From Hyphomicrobiales bacterium (lineage in GTDB: Bacteria > Pseudomonadota > Alphaproteobacteria > Rhizobiales > Xanthobacteraceae): 64,000 bases of DNA. Where the stretch lies: contig JAKFVL010000003.1 of assembly GCA_021732215.1 (NCBI GenBank), positions 114,676-178,675 of the forward strand, read 5' to 3'. Numbering within the stretch: position 1 is the first letter of the stretch; each line of letters starts with the position of its first letter. Shown here in pieces: positions 37,168 through 46,967 of this stretch. Under the pieces are notes generated by a model. The model was given only the letters and a program-made list of their open reading frames with translations. It searched no databases and was not told the origin of the DNA. Both the position numbers and the translations under genes were made by a program.

Positions 37168-38406
37168 ATGTTTGATCTCGCGGCGTCGGACCAGGACGAT
37201 CTGCACGGCGGAAGGACGCCATGGCAGCCCCACGCTCGCCGCGTGCCAATGGCGCATCTGCACGAGAGTATTCGCTGCGATGTCGTTGTGGTTGGCGCAG
37301 GCATCACCGGCGCGCTGGCCGCCGAGAATCTGACGCGACAGGGACTGGATGTCTGCATTGTCGATCGCGAGCAGCCCGGTCTTGGCTCCACCGTCGCCAG
37401 CACGGCGATGCTGCTCTGGGAGATCGACAGGCCGCTGCGTGACTTCGTGATCTCGCATGGCTTCGAGCGCGCCGCGACTATCTATCGCCAGAGCGCGGCT
37501 GCCGCGTCAGGCCTGCTTGCGCTGATTTCGGAACTAGCGGTCGATTGCCATGCCCGCGCCAATCCCTCGCTGTATCTGGCGGCGGGCGAAAGCGGTCCGC
37601 AGATCCTGCTCGAAGAGCACGAGTTGCGCAGGCGCGCGGGGCTGCCCGGTGAATTCCTCGATCATCAGGCCGTGTTGTCGCGCTTCGGCATCGGGCGCGA
37701 AGCGGCGTTGTTGTCGCCGGGTTCGGCCGACGTCGATCCGGTGATGTTGTCGCAGGGCCTGCTTGCGATCGCAGCCTCGCGCGGCGCGCGGCTGTTCGAC
37801 GCCCAGGCGTGCGATTTCGATTCCAGCGCGACGGAAGCGGCCATCGAACTCGACAACGGAAGGGTCGTTGCCGCAAAATGGATCGTGCTCGCCACCGGTT
37901 ATGCGTTGCCCGACGTCGTGCGCTCCGATCTCCATAGCCTCGCATCGAGCTGGGCGATCTGTACGCCTCCGCAACGACGCTCCGCGCTCTGGCCGGAGGA
38001 CGCGCTGATCTGGGAGGCGTCGGAGAGTTATCACTACGCACGGACCACGACGGACGGACGCATCATCATCGGCGGCGAGGATGAGACCGACATCGTCGAG
38101 CCGGACGCGCGCGATGCGCTGATTGCCGCAAAGACCGGGCGGCTGCTGTCCGAATTGCGGCGTCTGCGTCCACAGGCGAAGCCGGTCGCGGAGTTTGCCT
38201 GGGCCGGTGCATTCGGAAAGACCATCGACAGCCTGCCGATGATCGGGCGCGTGCCCGGACAGCCGCGCATGCTCGGCGCCTACGGCTACGGCGGCAACGG
38301 CATCACGTTCAGCTTTCTCGCCTCGCGCGTGATTGCGGATACGATCGCAGGCAACGAGCGCGCGGACTACGATGCGTTTTCGTTCGAGCGCGACAGGATC
38401 GGATAG
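37168..38406 (+). CDS. FAD-dependent oxidoreductase (glycine/D-amino acid oxidase family)
   Basis: With the ATG at 37168 (AAGGA upstream) the protein has 412 residues. The N-terminal FAD-binding motif is D-V-V-V-V-G-A-G-I-T-G-A-L-A-A-E, and the second FAD contact G-Y-G-G-N-G-I-T-F-S lies near the C-terminus, as in DadA-like amine oxidases. It would oxidise an amine or amino acid. The substrate is not readable. Confidence 0.85.
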   Translation: MFDLAASDQDDLHGGRTPWQPHARRVPMAHLHESIRCDVVVVGAGITGALAAENLTRQGLDVCIVDREQPGLGSTVASTAMLLWEIDRPLRDFVISHGFERAATIYRQSAAAASGLLALISELAVDCHARANPSLYLAAGESGPQILLEEHELRRRAGLPGEFLDHQAVLSRFGIGREAALLSPGSADVDPVMLSQGLLAIAASRGARLFDAQACDFDSSATEAAIELDNGRVVAAKWIVLATGYALPDVVRSDLHSLASSWAICTPPQRRSALWPEDALIWEASESYHYARTTTDGRIIIGGEDETDIVEPDARDALIAAKTGRLLSELRRLRPQAKPVAEFAWAGAFGKTIDSLPMIGRVPGQPRMLGAYGYGGNGITFSFLASRVIADTIAGNERADYDAFSFERDRIG

Positions 38407-38445
38407 GCGATGAGCGGCACGCCGTTGGCGCGTGATATTGCGTGC

Positions 38446-38664
38446 TTAGCGCGCGATCTTCCAGGGATCGTATTTGTCCTTGGATTCGGGGATGCGTTTC
38501 AGCGCGTCGTTGTAGGCGTCTTCCCGGGCCTTCTTCTCGGCCGGGCTTTCGGTTTTTTCCGCCGGCAACGTGGGACGCCCCGGATCGCCCTTGCGCTGCG
38601 CATGCGCCGGAGAGAGGGCAATGCTTGTGGCAACGACGACGAACGCAATCACCCAGGCGCGCAT
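38446..38664 (-). CDS. Small exported protein of unknown function
   Basis: A 72-residue protein with a signal peptide ending A-H-A-Q (about residue 23) and a short charged, Pro- and Lys-rich mature part ending K-Y-D-P-W-K-I-A-R. Similar proteins recur in Bradyrhizobium relatives by my recollection. No function known. Confidence 0.65.
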   Translation of the reverse strand: MRAWVIAFVVVATSIALSPAHAQRKGDPGRPTLPAEKTESPAEKKAREDAYNDALKRIPESKDKYDPWKIAR

Positions 38665-38751
38665 GGAAGGCTCTCTGTTTTCCGCTTGCCCGAAAACTAT
38701 CCGGAAACCCGGATCAGCGAAAGCTCAGACCGCGCGGGATGCCTGGCATCG

Positions 38752-38783
38752 CAACGAAAGAGGCCGCCAACCAGGGCGGCCTC
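38752..38783 (-). terminator. Probable terminator of the 38812-39051 gene
   Basis: GAGGCCGCC / GGCGGCCTC is a perfect 9-bp stem with a 6-base loop; on the minus strand it is followed by a short CTTTC, a weak T-run. Confidence 0.6.
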
Positions 38784-38811
38784 GGCTTTTGGCATCCAGA
38801 CGGGCTTGGAT

Positions 38812-39051
38812 TTAGAGAGGCTTGAATTCGCCGCCCCGCGGTTTGCCGCGCCATACATTACCGGCAGCGTCTGAAATGATGCAGGTCTCGTTTGCGCCGC
38901 CGTGTGACGACGAGCATGCCACCGAGAACGGGGGCAATCCCTGTATCCTTCCGCCCGAGCCTTTGCCGCCTTGCGTGCCGTCGACATGAAATACATTTCC
39001 GTAATCGTCCACGACCACATAGACGCTGTTGACGCCAGATACCCCAGCCAT
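38812..39051 (-). CDS. Hypothetical small protein
   Basis: From the ATG at 39051 the 79-residue product contains N-S-V-Y-V-V-V-D-D-Y-G-N-V-F-H-V-D-G, then S-D-A-A-G-N-V-W-R-G-K, two beta-hairpin-like repeats with D-x-x-G-N turns and two cysteines. It has no signal peptide. A hairpin follows at about 30 bp. The frame is convincing but the family is unknown. Confidence 0.55.
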   Translation of the reverse strand: MAGVSGVNSVYVVVDDYGNVFHVDGTQGGKGSGGRIQGLPPFSVACSSSHGGANETCIISDAAGNVWRGKPRGGEFKPL

Positions 39052-39260
39052 AGAACCCTCCAGAGTGTGCGCAATTGCACAACCCCATCGTAATCTTGGC
39101 CATGTTCGACACTCTACCTGCCAATTCTGGTAATCAAGCACCGCTAGCAAGAGTCATTTGACTGAAAGGTCGTTGGTCCGCGACGGCGGTTCAAGCGCCG
39201 TTGCCGTTCTCAAACCTGCCAATGGTGTCCGAAACAGGCAATGACCCGTGGTTCCAAAAA

Positions 39261-39296
39261 GAACATATTGCGAACTGAGAACAAATGGGGTACATT
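39261..39296 (+). promoter_or_regulatory. recA promoter with LexA (SOS) box
   Basis: GAAC-ATATTGC-GAAC at 39261-39275 fits the alphaproteobacterial LexA box GAAC-N7-GAAC. It overlaps a possible -35 (TTGCGA, 39268) placed 17 bp before a -10-like TACATT (39291). Binding by LexA would block the promoter until DNA damage. Confidence 0.75.
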
Positions 39297-39388
39297 GCTG
39301 GCACCTGATTAAAGCCAGCCCCAAGCCGGATTCGAACGAGAATTCGATTTTGGCGTGCGGCGAATCCCGTTCATAAGGAGCGCGACCG

Positions 39389-40477
39389 ATGTCCCAGGCC
39401 AATTTGCGTATCGTCGAAGGATCTTCCATGGACAAGACCAAGGCCCTGGCCGCGGCGCTCTCCCAGATCGAGCGCCAGTTCGGCAAGGGCTCGGTGATGA
39501 AGCTCGGCAAGAACGACAAGTCGATGGATATCGAGACGATTTCCTCGGGCTCGCTCGGGCTTGATATCGCGCTCGGCGTCGGCGGGCTGCCCAAAGGGCG
39601 GGTGGTCGAGATTTACGGACCGGAATCCTCCGGCAAGACCACGCTGGCGCTGCATTGCGCCGCCGAGGCCCAGAAGAAGGGCGGCATCTGCGCCTTCATC
39701 GACGCCGAACACGCGCTCGATCCGGTTTATGCCCGCAAGCTCGGCGTCAATGTCGATGAACTTCTGATCTCGCAGCCCGATCACGGCGAACAGGCGCTGG
39801 AAATCGCCGATACGCTGGTGCGCTCCGGTGCGGTGGATGTGCTGATCGTCGATTCGGTGGCGGCATTGGTGCCGCGCGCCGAGCTCGAAGGCGAAATGGG
39901 TGACGCGCTGCCCGGCCTGCAGGCGCGGCTGATGAGCCAGGCACTGCGCAAGCTCACCGCCTCGATCAACAAGTCCAACACCATGGTGATCTTCATCAAC
40001 CAGATCCGCATGAAGATCGGGGTGATGTACGGCTCACCGGAAACCACCACCGGCGGCAACGCGCTGAAGTTCTACGCCTCCGTCCGTCTCGACATCCGCC
40101 GCATCGGCGCGATCAAGGAGCGCGACGAAGTGGTCGGCAACCAGACCCGCGTCAAGGTGGTGAAGAACAAGCTCGCGCCGCCATTCAAGCAGGTCGAGTT
40201 CGACATCATGTACGGCGAGGGCGTCTCCAAGATGGGCGAAATCCTTGACCTCGGCGTCAAAGCGGGAATCGTCGAGAAATCCGGCGCGTGGTTCTCCTAC
40301 GACAGCCAGCGGCTCGGTCAGGGCCGCGAGAACTCCAAGGCGTTCCTCAAAGCCAATCCGGAAATGACGGCCAAGATCGAGGCGTCGATTCGCCAGAACT
40401 CCGGTCTGATCGCCGAACAGATTCTGGCGGGCTCGCCCGAGCGCGACGCCGACGGCGAGGAGCCGTCCGACGACTGA
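39389..40477 (+). CDS. recA: DNA recombinase RecA
   Basis: The 362-residue RecA is complete: Walker [10 protein letters not shown], loop L1 L-E-G-E-M-G-D, L2 [22 protein letters not shown], and an acidic C-terminal tail ([12 protein letters not shown]). It forms filaments on single-stranded DNA, exchanges strands and triggers LexA self-cleavage. AAGGAG precedes the ATG, and an SOS box lies about 115 bp upstream. Confidence 0.98.
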   Translation: MSQANLRIVEGSSMDKTKALAAALSQIERQFGKGSVMKLGKNDKSMDIETISSGSLGLDIALGVGGLPKGRVVEIYGPESSGKTTLALHCAAEAQKKGGICAFIDAEHALDPVYARKLGVNVDELLISQPDHGEQALEIADTLVRSGAVDVLIVDSVAALVPRAELEGEMGDALPGLQARLMSQALRKLTASINKSNTMVIFINQIRMKIGVMYGSPETTTGGNALKFYASVRLDIRRIGAIKERDEVVGNQTRVKVVKNKLAPPFKQVEFDIMYGEGVSKMGEILDLGVKAGIVEKSGAWFSYDSQRLGQGRENSKAFLKANPEMTAKIEASIRQNSGLIAEQILAGSPERDADGEEPSDD

Positions 40478-40700
40478 TCGTCCGTTGCTGCTGACAGTTT
40501 CCGAAGCTCGGGTTGTGAGAGTGCTTGAGCCTCGGTGAGGCGGCAGGAATTGCGAGAGGTGTGTTGCCCACACCTCGCAGTACTTGCCGCATCCCATTCC
40601 AGCGTGGTGTTGCGTACGGCAGATCATGCCGATCGAGTGTTGGTTGATGGAGTGAAAAGCCGCGACGGCCGTCGCGTATCCCGCAAAAGGATGCGTGCAT
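40478..40700 (+). other. Non-coding gap after recA with strong hairpins
   Basis: No credible ORF. The visible structures are a hairpin at about 40550-40580 (TGCGAGaGGTGTG / CACACCTCGCA) and a perfect palindrome CGCGACGGCCGTCGCG (40661-40676). An intrinsic terminator at 40701-40740 ends the stretch. It may be a recA 3' untranslated region or a separate small RNA. Confidence 0.45.
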
Positions 40701-40740
40701 AAGGCCGGCTCGCGGTTTTTTGCTGTACCGGCCTTTTTTT
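40701..40740 (+). terminator. Rho-independent terminator
   Basis: AAGGCCGG (40701-40708) pairs with CCGGCCTT (40728-40735) and runs into seven T residues (40734-40740). It ends whatever is read rightward out of recA. Confidence 0.8.
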
Positions 40741-40830
40741 GTCATGGCCGGGTTTGTCCCGGCCATCCACGTCCTGCTTTACGACATGCATTTAAGACGT
40801 GGATGCCCGCGACAAGCGCGGGCATGACGA
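40739..40830. repeat. Extragenic palindromic repeat, GTCATGGCCGGG family
   Basis: GTCATGGCCGGGTT...CCCGGCCATCCACGTC and GACGTGGATGCCCG...CGGGCATGACGA form a paired palindrome between the recA terminator and the gcvP end. Confidence 0.7.
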
Positions 40831-40837
40831 TGACCTG

Positions 40838-43708
40838 CTACTCCGCTGCCTGCGCATAGTCCGACACCGGCGGGCACGAGCACACCAGATTGCGGTCGCC
40901 GTGGACGTTGTCGACCCGTCCGACCGGGCTCCAGTACTTGTCGGTGCGCGACGAGCCTTCGGGAAAACAGCCCTCGGCGCGCGTATACGGCCGCTGCCAG
41001 CTGTCGTCGGCGATGTCGTGAACGGTATGCGGTGCGTATCGTAGCGGCGATGCGGCGATCGGGTAGCGCCCGGATTCGACATCCGCAATCTCGCGCCGGA
41101 TCGCGATCATGGCATCGCAGAACCGGTCCAGCTCCACTTTCGATTCGGATTCGGTCGGCTCGATCATGAGAGTTCCCGCCACCGGGAAGCTCATGGTCGG
41201 CGCATGGAAGCCATAATCGATGAGCCGCTTGGCGATGTCATCGACGGTGACGCCGCTGGACGATTTCAGCGCGCGCGGATCGACGATGCACTCGTGCGCG
41301 ACGCGGCCGCGCGCGTTCTTGTACAGCACCGGAAAATGCGGATCGAGCCGGGCCGCGATGTAATTGGCGTTGAGGATCGCCATCTGCGTCGCGCGGGTCA
41401 GTCCGTCGCCGCCCATCATCGCGATGTAGATGTAGGAGATGGTGAGGATCGACGCCGAACCATAGGGCGCCGCCGACACCGGTCCTACAGAGATTTGGCC
41501 GACTGGCGTTGTTCCGCGTGCCGACGGATCGCCGGGCAGGAACGGCGCGAGGTGCTTCTTCACCCCGATCGGGCCCATGCCGGGGCCGCCGCCGCCGTGC
41601 GGAATGCAGAACGTCTTGTGCAGGTTGAGATGGCTGACATCGGCGCCGTAGTCGCCGGGCCGCGACAGTCCCACCTGCGCATTCATGTTGGCGCCGTCGA
41701 GATAGACCTGTCCGCCGTGCTCATGCGCGATGTCGCAGATGTCGCGGATGTGCTCCTCGAACACGCCATGCGTCGAGGGATAGGTGATCATCACCGCCGC
41801 CAACCTGTCCGCATGCTGCTTCGCCTTGGCGCGCAAATCATCCACATCCACGTCGCCGCGCGCATCGCAAGCCGTTACCACCACCTCCATGCCGGCCATG
41901 TGCGCGGACGCCGGATTGGTGCCGTGCGCAGAGGAGGGGATCAGGCAGACGTTGCGGTGATCGTCGCCGCGCGAGCGGTGATAGCTGCGGATCGCCAAGA
42001 GCCCGGCGTACTCGCCCTGCGCGCCGGAGTTCGGCTGCAGCGAGATCGCGTCATAGCCGGTGATATCGATCAGCCACTTCTCGAGCGCTGTGAACATTGC
42101 GTGGTAGCCCTCCGCCTGTTCGCGGGGCGCGAACGGGTGCAGCGCGCCGAACGCGGGCCAGGTCAGCGGAATCATTTCCGTGGTGGCGTTGAGCTTCATG
42201 GTGCAGGAGCCGAGCGGGATCATGGCGCGGTCGAGCGCGAGATCGCGGTCGGCCAGCTTGCGCATATAGCGCAACAGCGCCGTCTCCGAGCGATGGGTAT
42301 GAAACACCGGATGCGTCAGGAAAGCCGTCGTGCGCTTCATGGTGGCGGGAATGGCGTCGCGCGCTTCCAGCTCGATATCCGCGTAGGTCAGCGTGCCGCC
42401 GAACGCGCGCCAGACTGCCTCAACGATCTCCGGCGTCGTGGTCTCGTCCAGCGCGATAGAGACTAGGTCGCCGTCACTGCGCAGATTTATGGTCTCGGCA
42501 GCCGCGCGTGCGAGAATCTCGGCGCGTTTCTCTCCCGCGCTCACCGTCACCGTATCGAAGAAACTCTCGTCCCGTGGCGCGAAGCCGAGCTTGCGCAGCC
42601 CCGCCGCGAGCACAGCCGTGCGGCGATGGACGGTGCGCGCGATCTGGGTGAGACCTTCGGGGCCATGATAGACTGCGTACATCGCGGCGATCACCGCGAG
42701 CAGCACCTGCGCGGTGCAGATGTTCGACGTCGCCTTCTCGCGGCGGATGTGCTGTTCGCGGGTCTGCAACGCGAGGCGATAGGCGGGTGCGCCGCGCGAA
42801 TCCACCGACAACCCGACGATGCGGCCGGGCAGCGAGCGCTTCAGTGCATCGCGAACCGCCATGTAGGCCGCATGCGGTCCGCCGTATCCCATGGGCACGC
42901 CGAAGCGTTGCGTCGAGCCGATCGCGATGTCCGCGCCAAGCTCGCCGGGCGAGGTCAACAGCGTCAGCGCCAGCGGATCGGCAGCAACAATCGCGAGCGC
43001 GCCTCTGGACTGCAAGCCTGCGATCACCTCGCGCAGATCGCGCACCGCGCCGTGCGTGCCGGGATATTGCAACAGCGCGCCGAATACGTTCGCGTTGTCG
43101 AGATCGCGCTCCGGATCGCCGGTGACGACGCTCCAGCCGAGCGGTTCGGCCCGCTGGCGCAACACGGCAAGCGTTTGCGGATGAACTTCGTGATCGACGA
43201 AGAACGTTGTCGCCTCCGACTGCGACGCGCGTTCGGCCAGCGCCATGGCTTCGGCTGCCGCGGTCCCTTCATCGAGCAGCGAGGCGTTGGCGACATCGAG
43301 TCCGGTCAGATCGCAGATCATGGTCTGGTAATTGAACAGCGCTTCGAGCCGTCCCTGGCTGATTTCGGGCTGATAGGGCGTATAGGCCGTGTACCAGGCC
43401 GGATTTTCCAGAATGTTGCGCTGGATGACCGCCGGCAAGATCGTTCCCGAATAGCCCTGACCGATCAGCGATGTGAAAATCCGGTTCTGTGCGGCAAGTT
43501 CGCTCATGTGCGCGAGCACCTGCGTCTCGCTCATCGCAGGGCCAAGATCGAGCGGTGCCTTCTGACGGATGGATGCCGGCAGCGTCTCGCTCATCAGCGC
43601 GTCGAGGCTGATGGCGCCCACCGTCTTCAGCATCGCTTCGGTTTCGCGCGCTGACGGGCCGATGTGGCGCTGTGCGAACGTGGTCGCGGGTTCAGAGATT
43701 TTCGTCAT
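40838..43708 (-). CDS. gcvP: Glycine dehydrogenase (decarboxylating), P-protein
   Basis: This single-chain GcvP of 956 residues (ATG 43708, AGGA upstream) decarboxylates glycine with pyridoxal phosphate and passes the methylamine to lipoyl-GcvH. The PLP lysine lies in [16 protein letters not shown] in the C-terminal half; the N-terminal half contains the [13 protein letters not shown] motif. It is the last gene of gcvT-gcvH-gcvP, all read leftward from a tandem glycine riboswitch. About 130 bp of repeat DNA separates it from gcvH. Confidence 0.97.
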   Translation of the reverse strand: MTKISEPATTFAQRHIGPSARETEAMLKTVGAISLDALMSETLPASIRQKAPLDLGPAMSETQVLAHMSELAAQNRIFTSLIGQGYSGTILPAVIQRNILENPAWYTAYTPYQPEISQGRLEALFNYQTMICDLTGLDVANASLLDEGTAAAEAMALAERASQSEATTFFVDHEVHPQTLAVLRQRAEPLGWSVVTGDPERDLDNANVFGALLQYPGTHGAVRDLREVIAGLQSRGALAIVAADPLALTLLTSPGELGADIAIGSTQRFGVPMGYGGPHAAYMAVRDALKRSLPGRIVGLSVDSRGAPAYRLALQTREQHIRREKATSNICTAQVLLAVIAAMYAVYHGPEGLTQIARTVHRRTAVLAAGLRKLGFAPRDESFFDTVTVSAGEKRAEILARAAAETINLRSDGDLVSIALDETTTPEIVEAVWRAFGGTLTYADIELEARDAIPATMKRTTAFLTHPVFHTHRSETALLRYMRKLADRDLALDRAMIPLGSCTMKLNATTEMIPLTWPAFGALHPFAPREQAEGYHAMFTALEKWLIDITGYDAISLQPNSGAQGEYAGLLAIRSYHRSRGDDHRNVCLIPSSAHGTNPASAHMAGMEVVVTACDARGDVDVDDLRAKAKQHADRLAAVMITYPSTHGVFEEHIRDICDIAHEHGGQVYLDGANMNAQVGLSRPGDYGADVSHLNLHKTFCIPHGGGGPGMGPIGVKKHLAPFLPGDPSARGTTPVGQISVGPVSAAPYGSASILTISYIYIAMMGGDGLTRATQMAILNANYIAARLDPHFPVLYKNARGRVAHECIVDPRALKSSSGVTVDDIAKRLIDYGFHAPTMSFPVAGTLMIEPTESESKVELDRFCDAMIAIRREIADVESGRYPIAASPLRYAPHTVHDIADDSWQRPYTRAEGCFPEGSSRTDKYWSPVGRVDNVHGDRNLVCSCPPVSDYAQAAE

Positions 43709-43734
43709 GCTCAAAATCCTTCGCGCCTACTGTC

Positions 43735-43835
43735 CTCTGCCTCATCCTGAGGAGCGATCCTCTTGGATCGTGTCTCGAAGGATGAAGGTATCTTTGGCCT
43801 CTTGGTTCGACCGCTTCGCGGTCTCCTCACCATGA
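43735..43835. repeat. Extragenic palindromic repeat within the gcv operon
   Basis: CCTCATCCTGAGGAGCG, TCGAAGGATGAAGG and CCTCACCATGAGG form overlapping palindromes of a type widespread in Rhizobiales. It lies between gcvH and gcvP and could modulate mRNA decay within the operon. Confidence 0.6.
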
Positions 43836-43843
43836 GGGTCAGG

Positions 43844-44209
43844 CTATCCTGTGTGAGCCTTGTAAGCGGCTTCATCCATCAGGCCGTCGAGTTCGCTCTT
43901 GTCGGCGATACGAATCTTGAAGAACCACGCCTTGCCGCCGGCATCGGAGTTGACCAGCGCGGGGTCCGCGACCAATTCCTCGTTGACCTCGGTCACTTCG
44001 CCAGTGATCGGCGCGTAGACATCGGAGGCGGCCTTGACCGATTCGACCACGGCGACGGCCGCGGCCTTCGTCAACTTGCTGCCGACTTTCGGCAATTCGA
44101 CGAACACGACATCGCCGAGTTGCGACTGCGCGTAATCGGTAACGCCGATGGTGGCAATGTCGCCATCGATGCGGAGCCATTCGTGATCGGTCGTGTACAG
44201 GGTCGTCAT
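43844..44209 (-). CDS. gcvH: Glycine cleavage system H-protein
   Basis: The 121-residue lipoyl carrier has the lipoylated lysine in [19 protein letters not shown], and the N-terminus [10 protein letters not shown] is typical. It shuttles the aminomethyl group between GcvP, GcvT and lipoamide dehydrogenase. It starts 9 bp after gcvT. Confidence 0.97.
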   Translation of the reverse strand: MTTLYTTDHEWLRIDGDIATIGVTDYAQSQLGDVVFVELPKVGSKLTKAAAVAVVESVKAASDVYAPITGEVTEVNEELVADPALVNSDAGGKAWFFKIRIADKSELDGLMDEAAYKAHTG

Positions 44210-44218
44210 TGGAAATCC

Positions 44219-45388
44219 TCAGCGTTTGTATGTGTTGGCGACGAACGGCATGGCGGACAGTTTCAGCAGCAATTTCTGCCCGCGCACTTCGGCGAACGAC
44301 ATTTCGGCGACGCCCTTTGCGCCCGGCGATTGCGGCTTCGGCAGATAGCCCATCGCCACCGGCGCATTCAGGCTCGGGCCGAACCCGCCGGATGTGATCT
44401 TGCCGATCTGCGCAGTCGACATACTGTCGGCAAACAGCGGCGCATTTTCGCGTACCGGCGCGCGGCCTTCGGGACGCAAACCGACACGCCGCCGTGATGC
44501 ACCGGTTTGCAGTTGAGAAAGAATGACGTCCGCACCGGGAAATCCGCCGGCCCGTTCGCCGCCGCTACGGCGGATTTTCTGGATCGACCATTCGAGGGCG
44601 GCCTCGACCGGCGTCGTGGTCTCGTCGATGTCGTGGCCGTACAGACAAAGCCCGGCCTCGAGCCGCAGGCTGTCGCGTGCGCCAAGGCCGATCGGCAGCA
44701 CATCCGGATGATCGAGCAGGGCGGTCGCGAGCAATTCCGCATCGCCAGCCGGGATGGAAATCTCAAAGCCGTCTTCGCCAGTGTAGCCGGAGCGCGACAC
44801 AAAGCAGGCGAGCGGGTTCCCATTCACCGTGATCGTTTGCGGACCGGCATCCATGAAGGTCATCGATGCGACTGTGGGCGCGAAATGCGCCAGCACGCCC
44901 TCGGCCTTTGGCCCCTGCAATGCGATCAGCGCGCGATCGATCAGCGGTTCGATGTCGCAGTCGCCGGAAAGATGCTTGCGCAGATGCGCTTCGTCCTGCG
45001 CCTTGCATGCGGCGTTGACCACGAGAAACAGGTGGTCGCCGAAATTCGCCACCATCAGATCGTCGAGAATCCCGCCGCTGTCATTGGTGAAGAGCGCATA
45101 ACGCTGGCGATTGGGCACGATGCCGAGAATGTCCTGCGGCACGAGGCGCTCCAGAGCCAGAGCGGCGTCCTCGACGCGGCCGGATTTCGGCCGCAACGCG
45201 ATCTGGCCCATATGGGAGACATCGAACAGGCCGGCGCGGCTGCGCGTATGCAGATGCTCCTTGAGCACGCCCGCGGCATATTGAACCGGCATGTCATAGC
45301 CGGCGAACGGCACCATCTTGCCGCCACGCGCCACATGCAGATCGTGGAGGGGAACCCGTTTCAGCGATTCTGGTTCGCGAGCAAGCAT
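44219..45388 (-). CDS. gcvT: Aminomethyltransferase, T-protein of glycine cleavage
   Basis: The ATG at 45388 has AGGAGC upstream and gives 389 residues. Conserved features include the opening L-H-D-L-H-V-A-R-G-G-K-M-V-P-F-A-G-Y-D-M-P-V-Q-Y, S-H-M-G-Q-I, and S-R-S-G-Y-T-G-E-D-G-F-E. It transfers the methylene group to tetrahydrofolate and releases ammonia. It is the first gene of the operon, directly after the glycine riboswitch. Confidence 0.97.
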   Translation of the reverse strand: MLAREPESLKRVPLHDLHVARGGKMVPFAGYDMPVQYAAGVLKEHLHTRSRAGLFDVSHMGQIALRPKSGRVEDAALALERLVPQDILGIVPNRQRYALFTNDSGGILDDLMVANFGDHLFLVVNAACKAQDEAHLRKHLSGDCDIEPLIDRALIALQGPKAEGVLAHFAPTVASMTFMDAGPQTITVNGNPLACFVSRSGYTGEDGFEISIPAGDAELLATALLDHPDVLPIGLGARDSLRLEAGLCLYGHDIDETTTPVEAALEWSIQKIRRSGGERAGGFPGADVILSQLQTGASRRRVGLRPEGRAPVRENAPLFADSMSTAQIGKITSGGFGPSLNAPVAMGYLPKPQSPGAKGVAEMSFAEVRGQKLLLKLSAMPFVANTYKR

Positions 45389-45436
45389 CACAGGGCTCCT
45401 GACGGTTCTCGGACCTGTTCCGAAAACCTGTCGAAG

Positions 45437-45610
45437 CCCCATCTGTCTTTGTGCCTGAGAGTATTATCCCGTCGGCGGACGCCGCACCCGCTCTTTTACA
45501 TGGAGCGGGCCGCGTCTCTTTCCAGATATCGAACGATCGCGCGGTCCGTTTGCCTGAGAGTTTCCGGGGCGGTTGCTCCTTCGGCGCCGGCGCGAAGCCG
45601 GTCTCTCCCA
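45437..45610 (-). ncRNA. Tandem glycine riboswitch
   Basis: Read on the minus strand, two glycine aptamers follow each other. The first opens near GGGAGAGACC (45609-45600) and carries the conserved GGAAACTCTCAGGCAAA core (about 45566-45550). The second opens GGAAAGAGAC (about 45522) and carries ACTCTCAGGCACAAAGAC (about 45462-45445). The layout is the known gcvT leader: glycine binding usually turns expression on. It lies about 50 bp before the gcvT start. Confidence 0.93.
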
Positions 45611-45825
45611 ACGCGATGTAATTCTCAACTATATGGGACGGAAACACGGCCGGACCAAGACTGTCAACGCGGGCCGTGCCGCTTTTCACGGCTATCTCGT
45701 GGTTGTGTTGAACAAAGTTGCCGCAAACTGCTGCCTGCGGATGCGGTGCCGTTGCCCCGTCACATCGCTGTCGTCTGGGCGCTGCATGTCAAACGCACCC
45801 ATTCCGGCGACCCCAGGAGATATCG

Positions 45826-46746
45826 ATGGCGACCGAGACCAATAATCTGGCGCTGCGCGAACGCATCAAGCAGGATATCGCGGACACGCTCGATGAGGAG
45901 CTTGAACTGGAACTCGACGACGGGCGGCTGGATGCGCTCGCCGGAGACGCCGAGGGCCTGTCGGGCGGTCCTTCGATCGATCGCAGGGTTTACTTCAACG
46001 AGCTGTTCCGCCTGCAGGGCGAACTCGTCAAGCTGCAGGACTGGGTTCAGCACGAAAAGAAAAAGGTCGTCGTGCTGTTCGAGGGCCGCGATTCGGCCGG
46101 CAAGGGCGGCGCCATCAAGCGTATCACCCAACGGCTCAATCCGCGCATATGCCGGGTCGCAGCGTTGCCTGCGCCGAACGAGCGCGAGCGCACGCAATGG
46201 TATTTCCAGCGCTATGTGGCGCATCTGCCAGCCGGCGGTGAAATCGTGCTGTTCGATCGGAGCTGGTACAACCGCGCCGGCGTTGAGCGCGTCATGGGCT
46301 TCTGCACCGAAGAGCAGTATCAGGAATTCTTCCGCTCGGTGCCCGAGTTCGAGAACATGCTGATCCGCTCCGGCACCATTCTCATCAAGTACTGGTTCTC
46401 GATCACTGACGACGAGCAGCAATTCCGCTTCACCATGCGAATCCGCGACCCGCTCAAGCAATGGAAGCTGAGCCCGATGGATGTCGAGGCGCGCAGCCGC
46501 TGGGAACAATATACCAAGGCCAAGGAAGCGATGCTGGAGCACACCCACACTCCGGAGTCGCCGTGGTGGATCGTCGATGCGGTGGACAAGAAGCGCGCCC
46601 GGCTCAATTGCATCGCGCATCTGCTCGACCAGATGCCCTACAAGGAAGTGGCGCATCAGCCCGTGGTCCTGCCGCCGCGGGTGCGAAACCCTGATTACCT
46701 GCGCGGACCGATCCCGCCGGAAATGTACGTCCCGTCGCGCTTCTGA
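45826..46746 (+). CDS. ppk2: Polyphosphate kinase 2
   Basis: A PPK2-family kinase of 306 residues from the ATG at 45826 (CAGGAGA upstream). Walker A is F-E-G-R-D-S-A-G-K-G-G-A-I-K-R (about 86-100) and the second motif is F-D-R-S-W-Y-N-R-A-G-V-E; a lid region R-I-R-D-P-L-K-Q-W-K-L-S-P-M-D follows. PPK2 enzymes make nucleotides from polyphosphate, or the reverse. A charged, acidic N-terminal head of about 50 residues (E-E-L-E-L-E-L-D-D) is normal for the group. It is divergent from the gcv riboswitch. Confidence 0.93.
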   Translation: MATETNNLALRERIKQDIADTLDEELELELDDGRLDALAGDAEGLSGGPSIDRRVYFNELFRLQGELVKLQDWVQHEKKKVVVLFEGRDSAGKGGAIKRITQRLNPRICRVAALPAPNERERTQWYFQRYVAHLPAGGEIVLFDRSWYNRAGVERVMGFCTEEQYQEFFRSVPEFENMLIRSGTILIKYWFSITDDEQQFRFTMRIRDPLKQWKLSPMDVEARSRWEQYTKAKEAMLEHTHTPESPWWIVDAVDKKRARLNCIAHLLDQMPYKEVAHQPVVLPPRVRNPDYLRGPIPPEMYVPSRF

Positions 46747-46967
46747 GCCGTCGCCAGACGGACTGGCTTTGACCCTCCCATGCAACCCAAGGACTTCGGT
46801 CCTTGGCGTCCATTGCGTTGTTTTGCCTGTATCCGGCTTTCTGGACAGGGCAATCGGCGGCGTCTAATAAGCTCAATCGGGATGTTTCCCGTATCAGCAC
46901 GACATTGCTGGCAGACCCCGTGAGCGCTGGATTCAGAGTGCGGGTGCAGAAGGACGATTGGACGACG

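Noticed and set aside
41204..42466. 420-codon plus-strand frame (and 42626-43654) opposite gcvP
   Set aside because: They are antisense to a fully conserved gcvP and have the His/Arg/Asp-rich composition produced by reading G+C-rich genes backwards.
44507..46363. 618-codon plus-strand frame over gcvT, the riboswitch and ppk2
   Set aside because: It crosses the conserved riboswitch and reads ppk2 out of frame.
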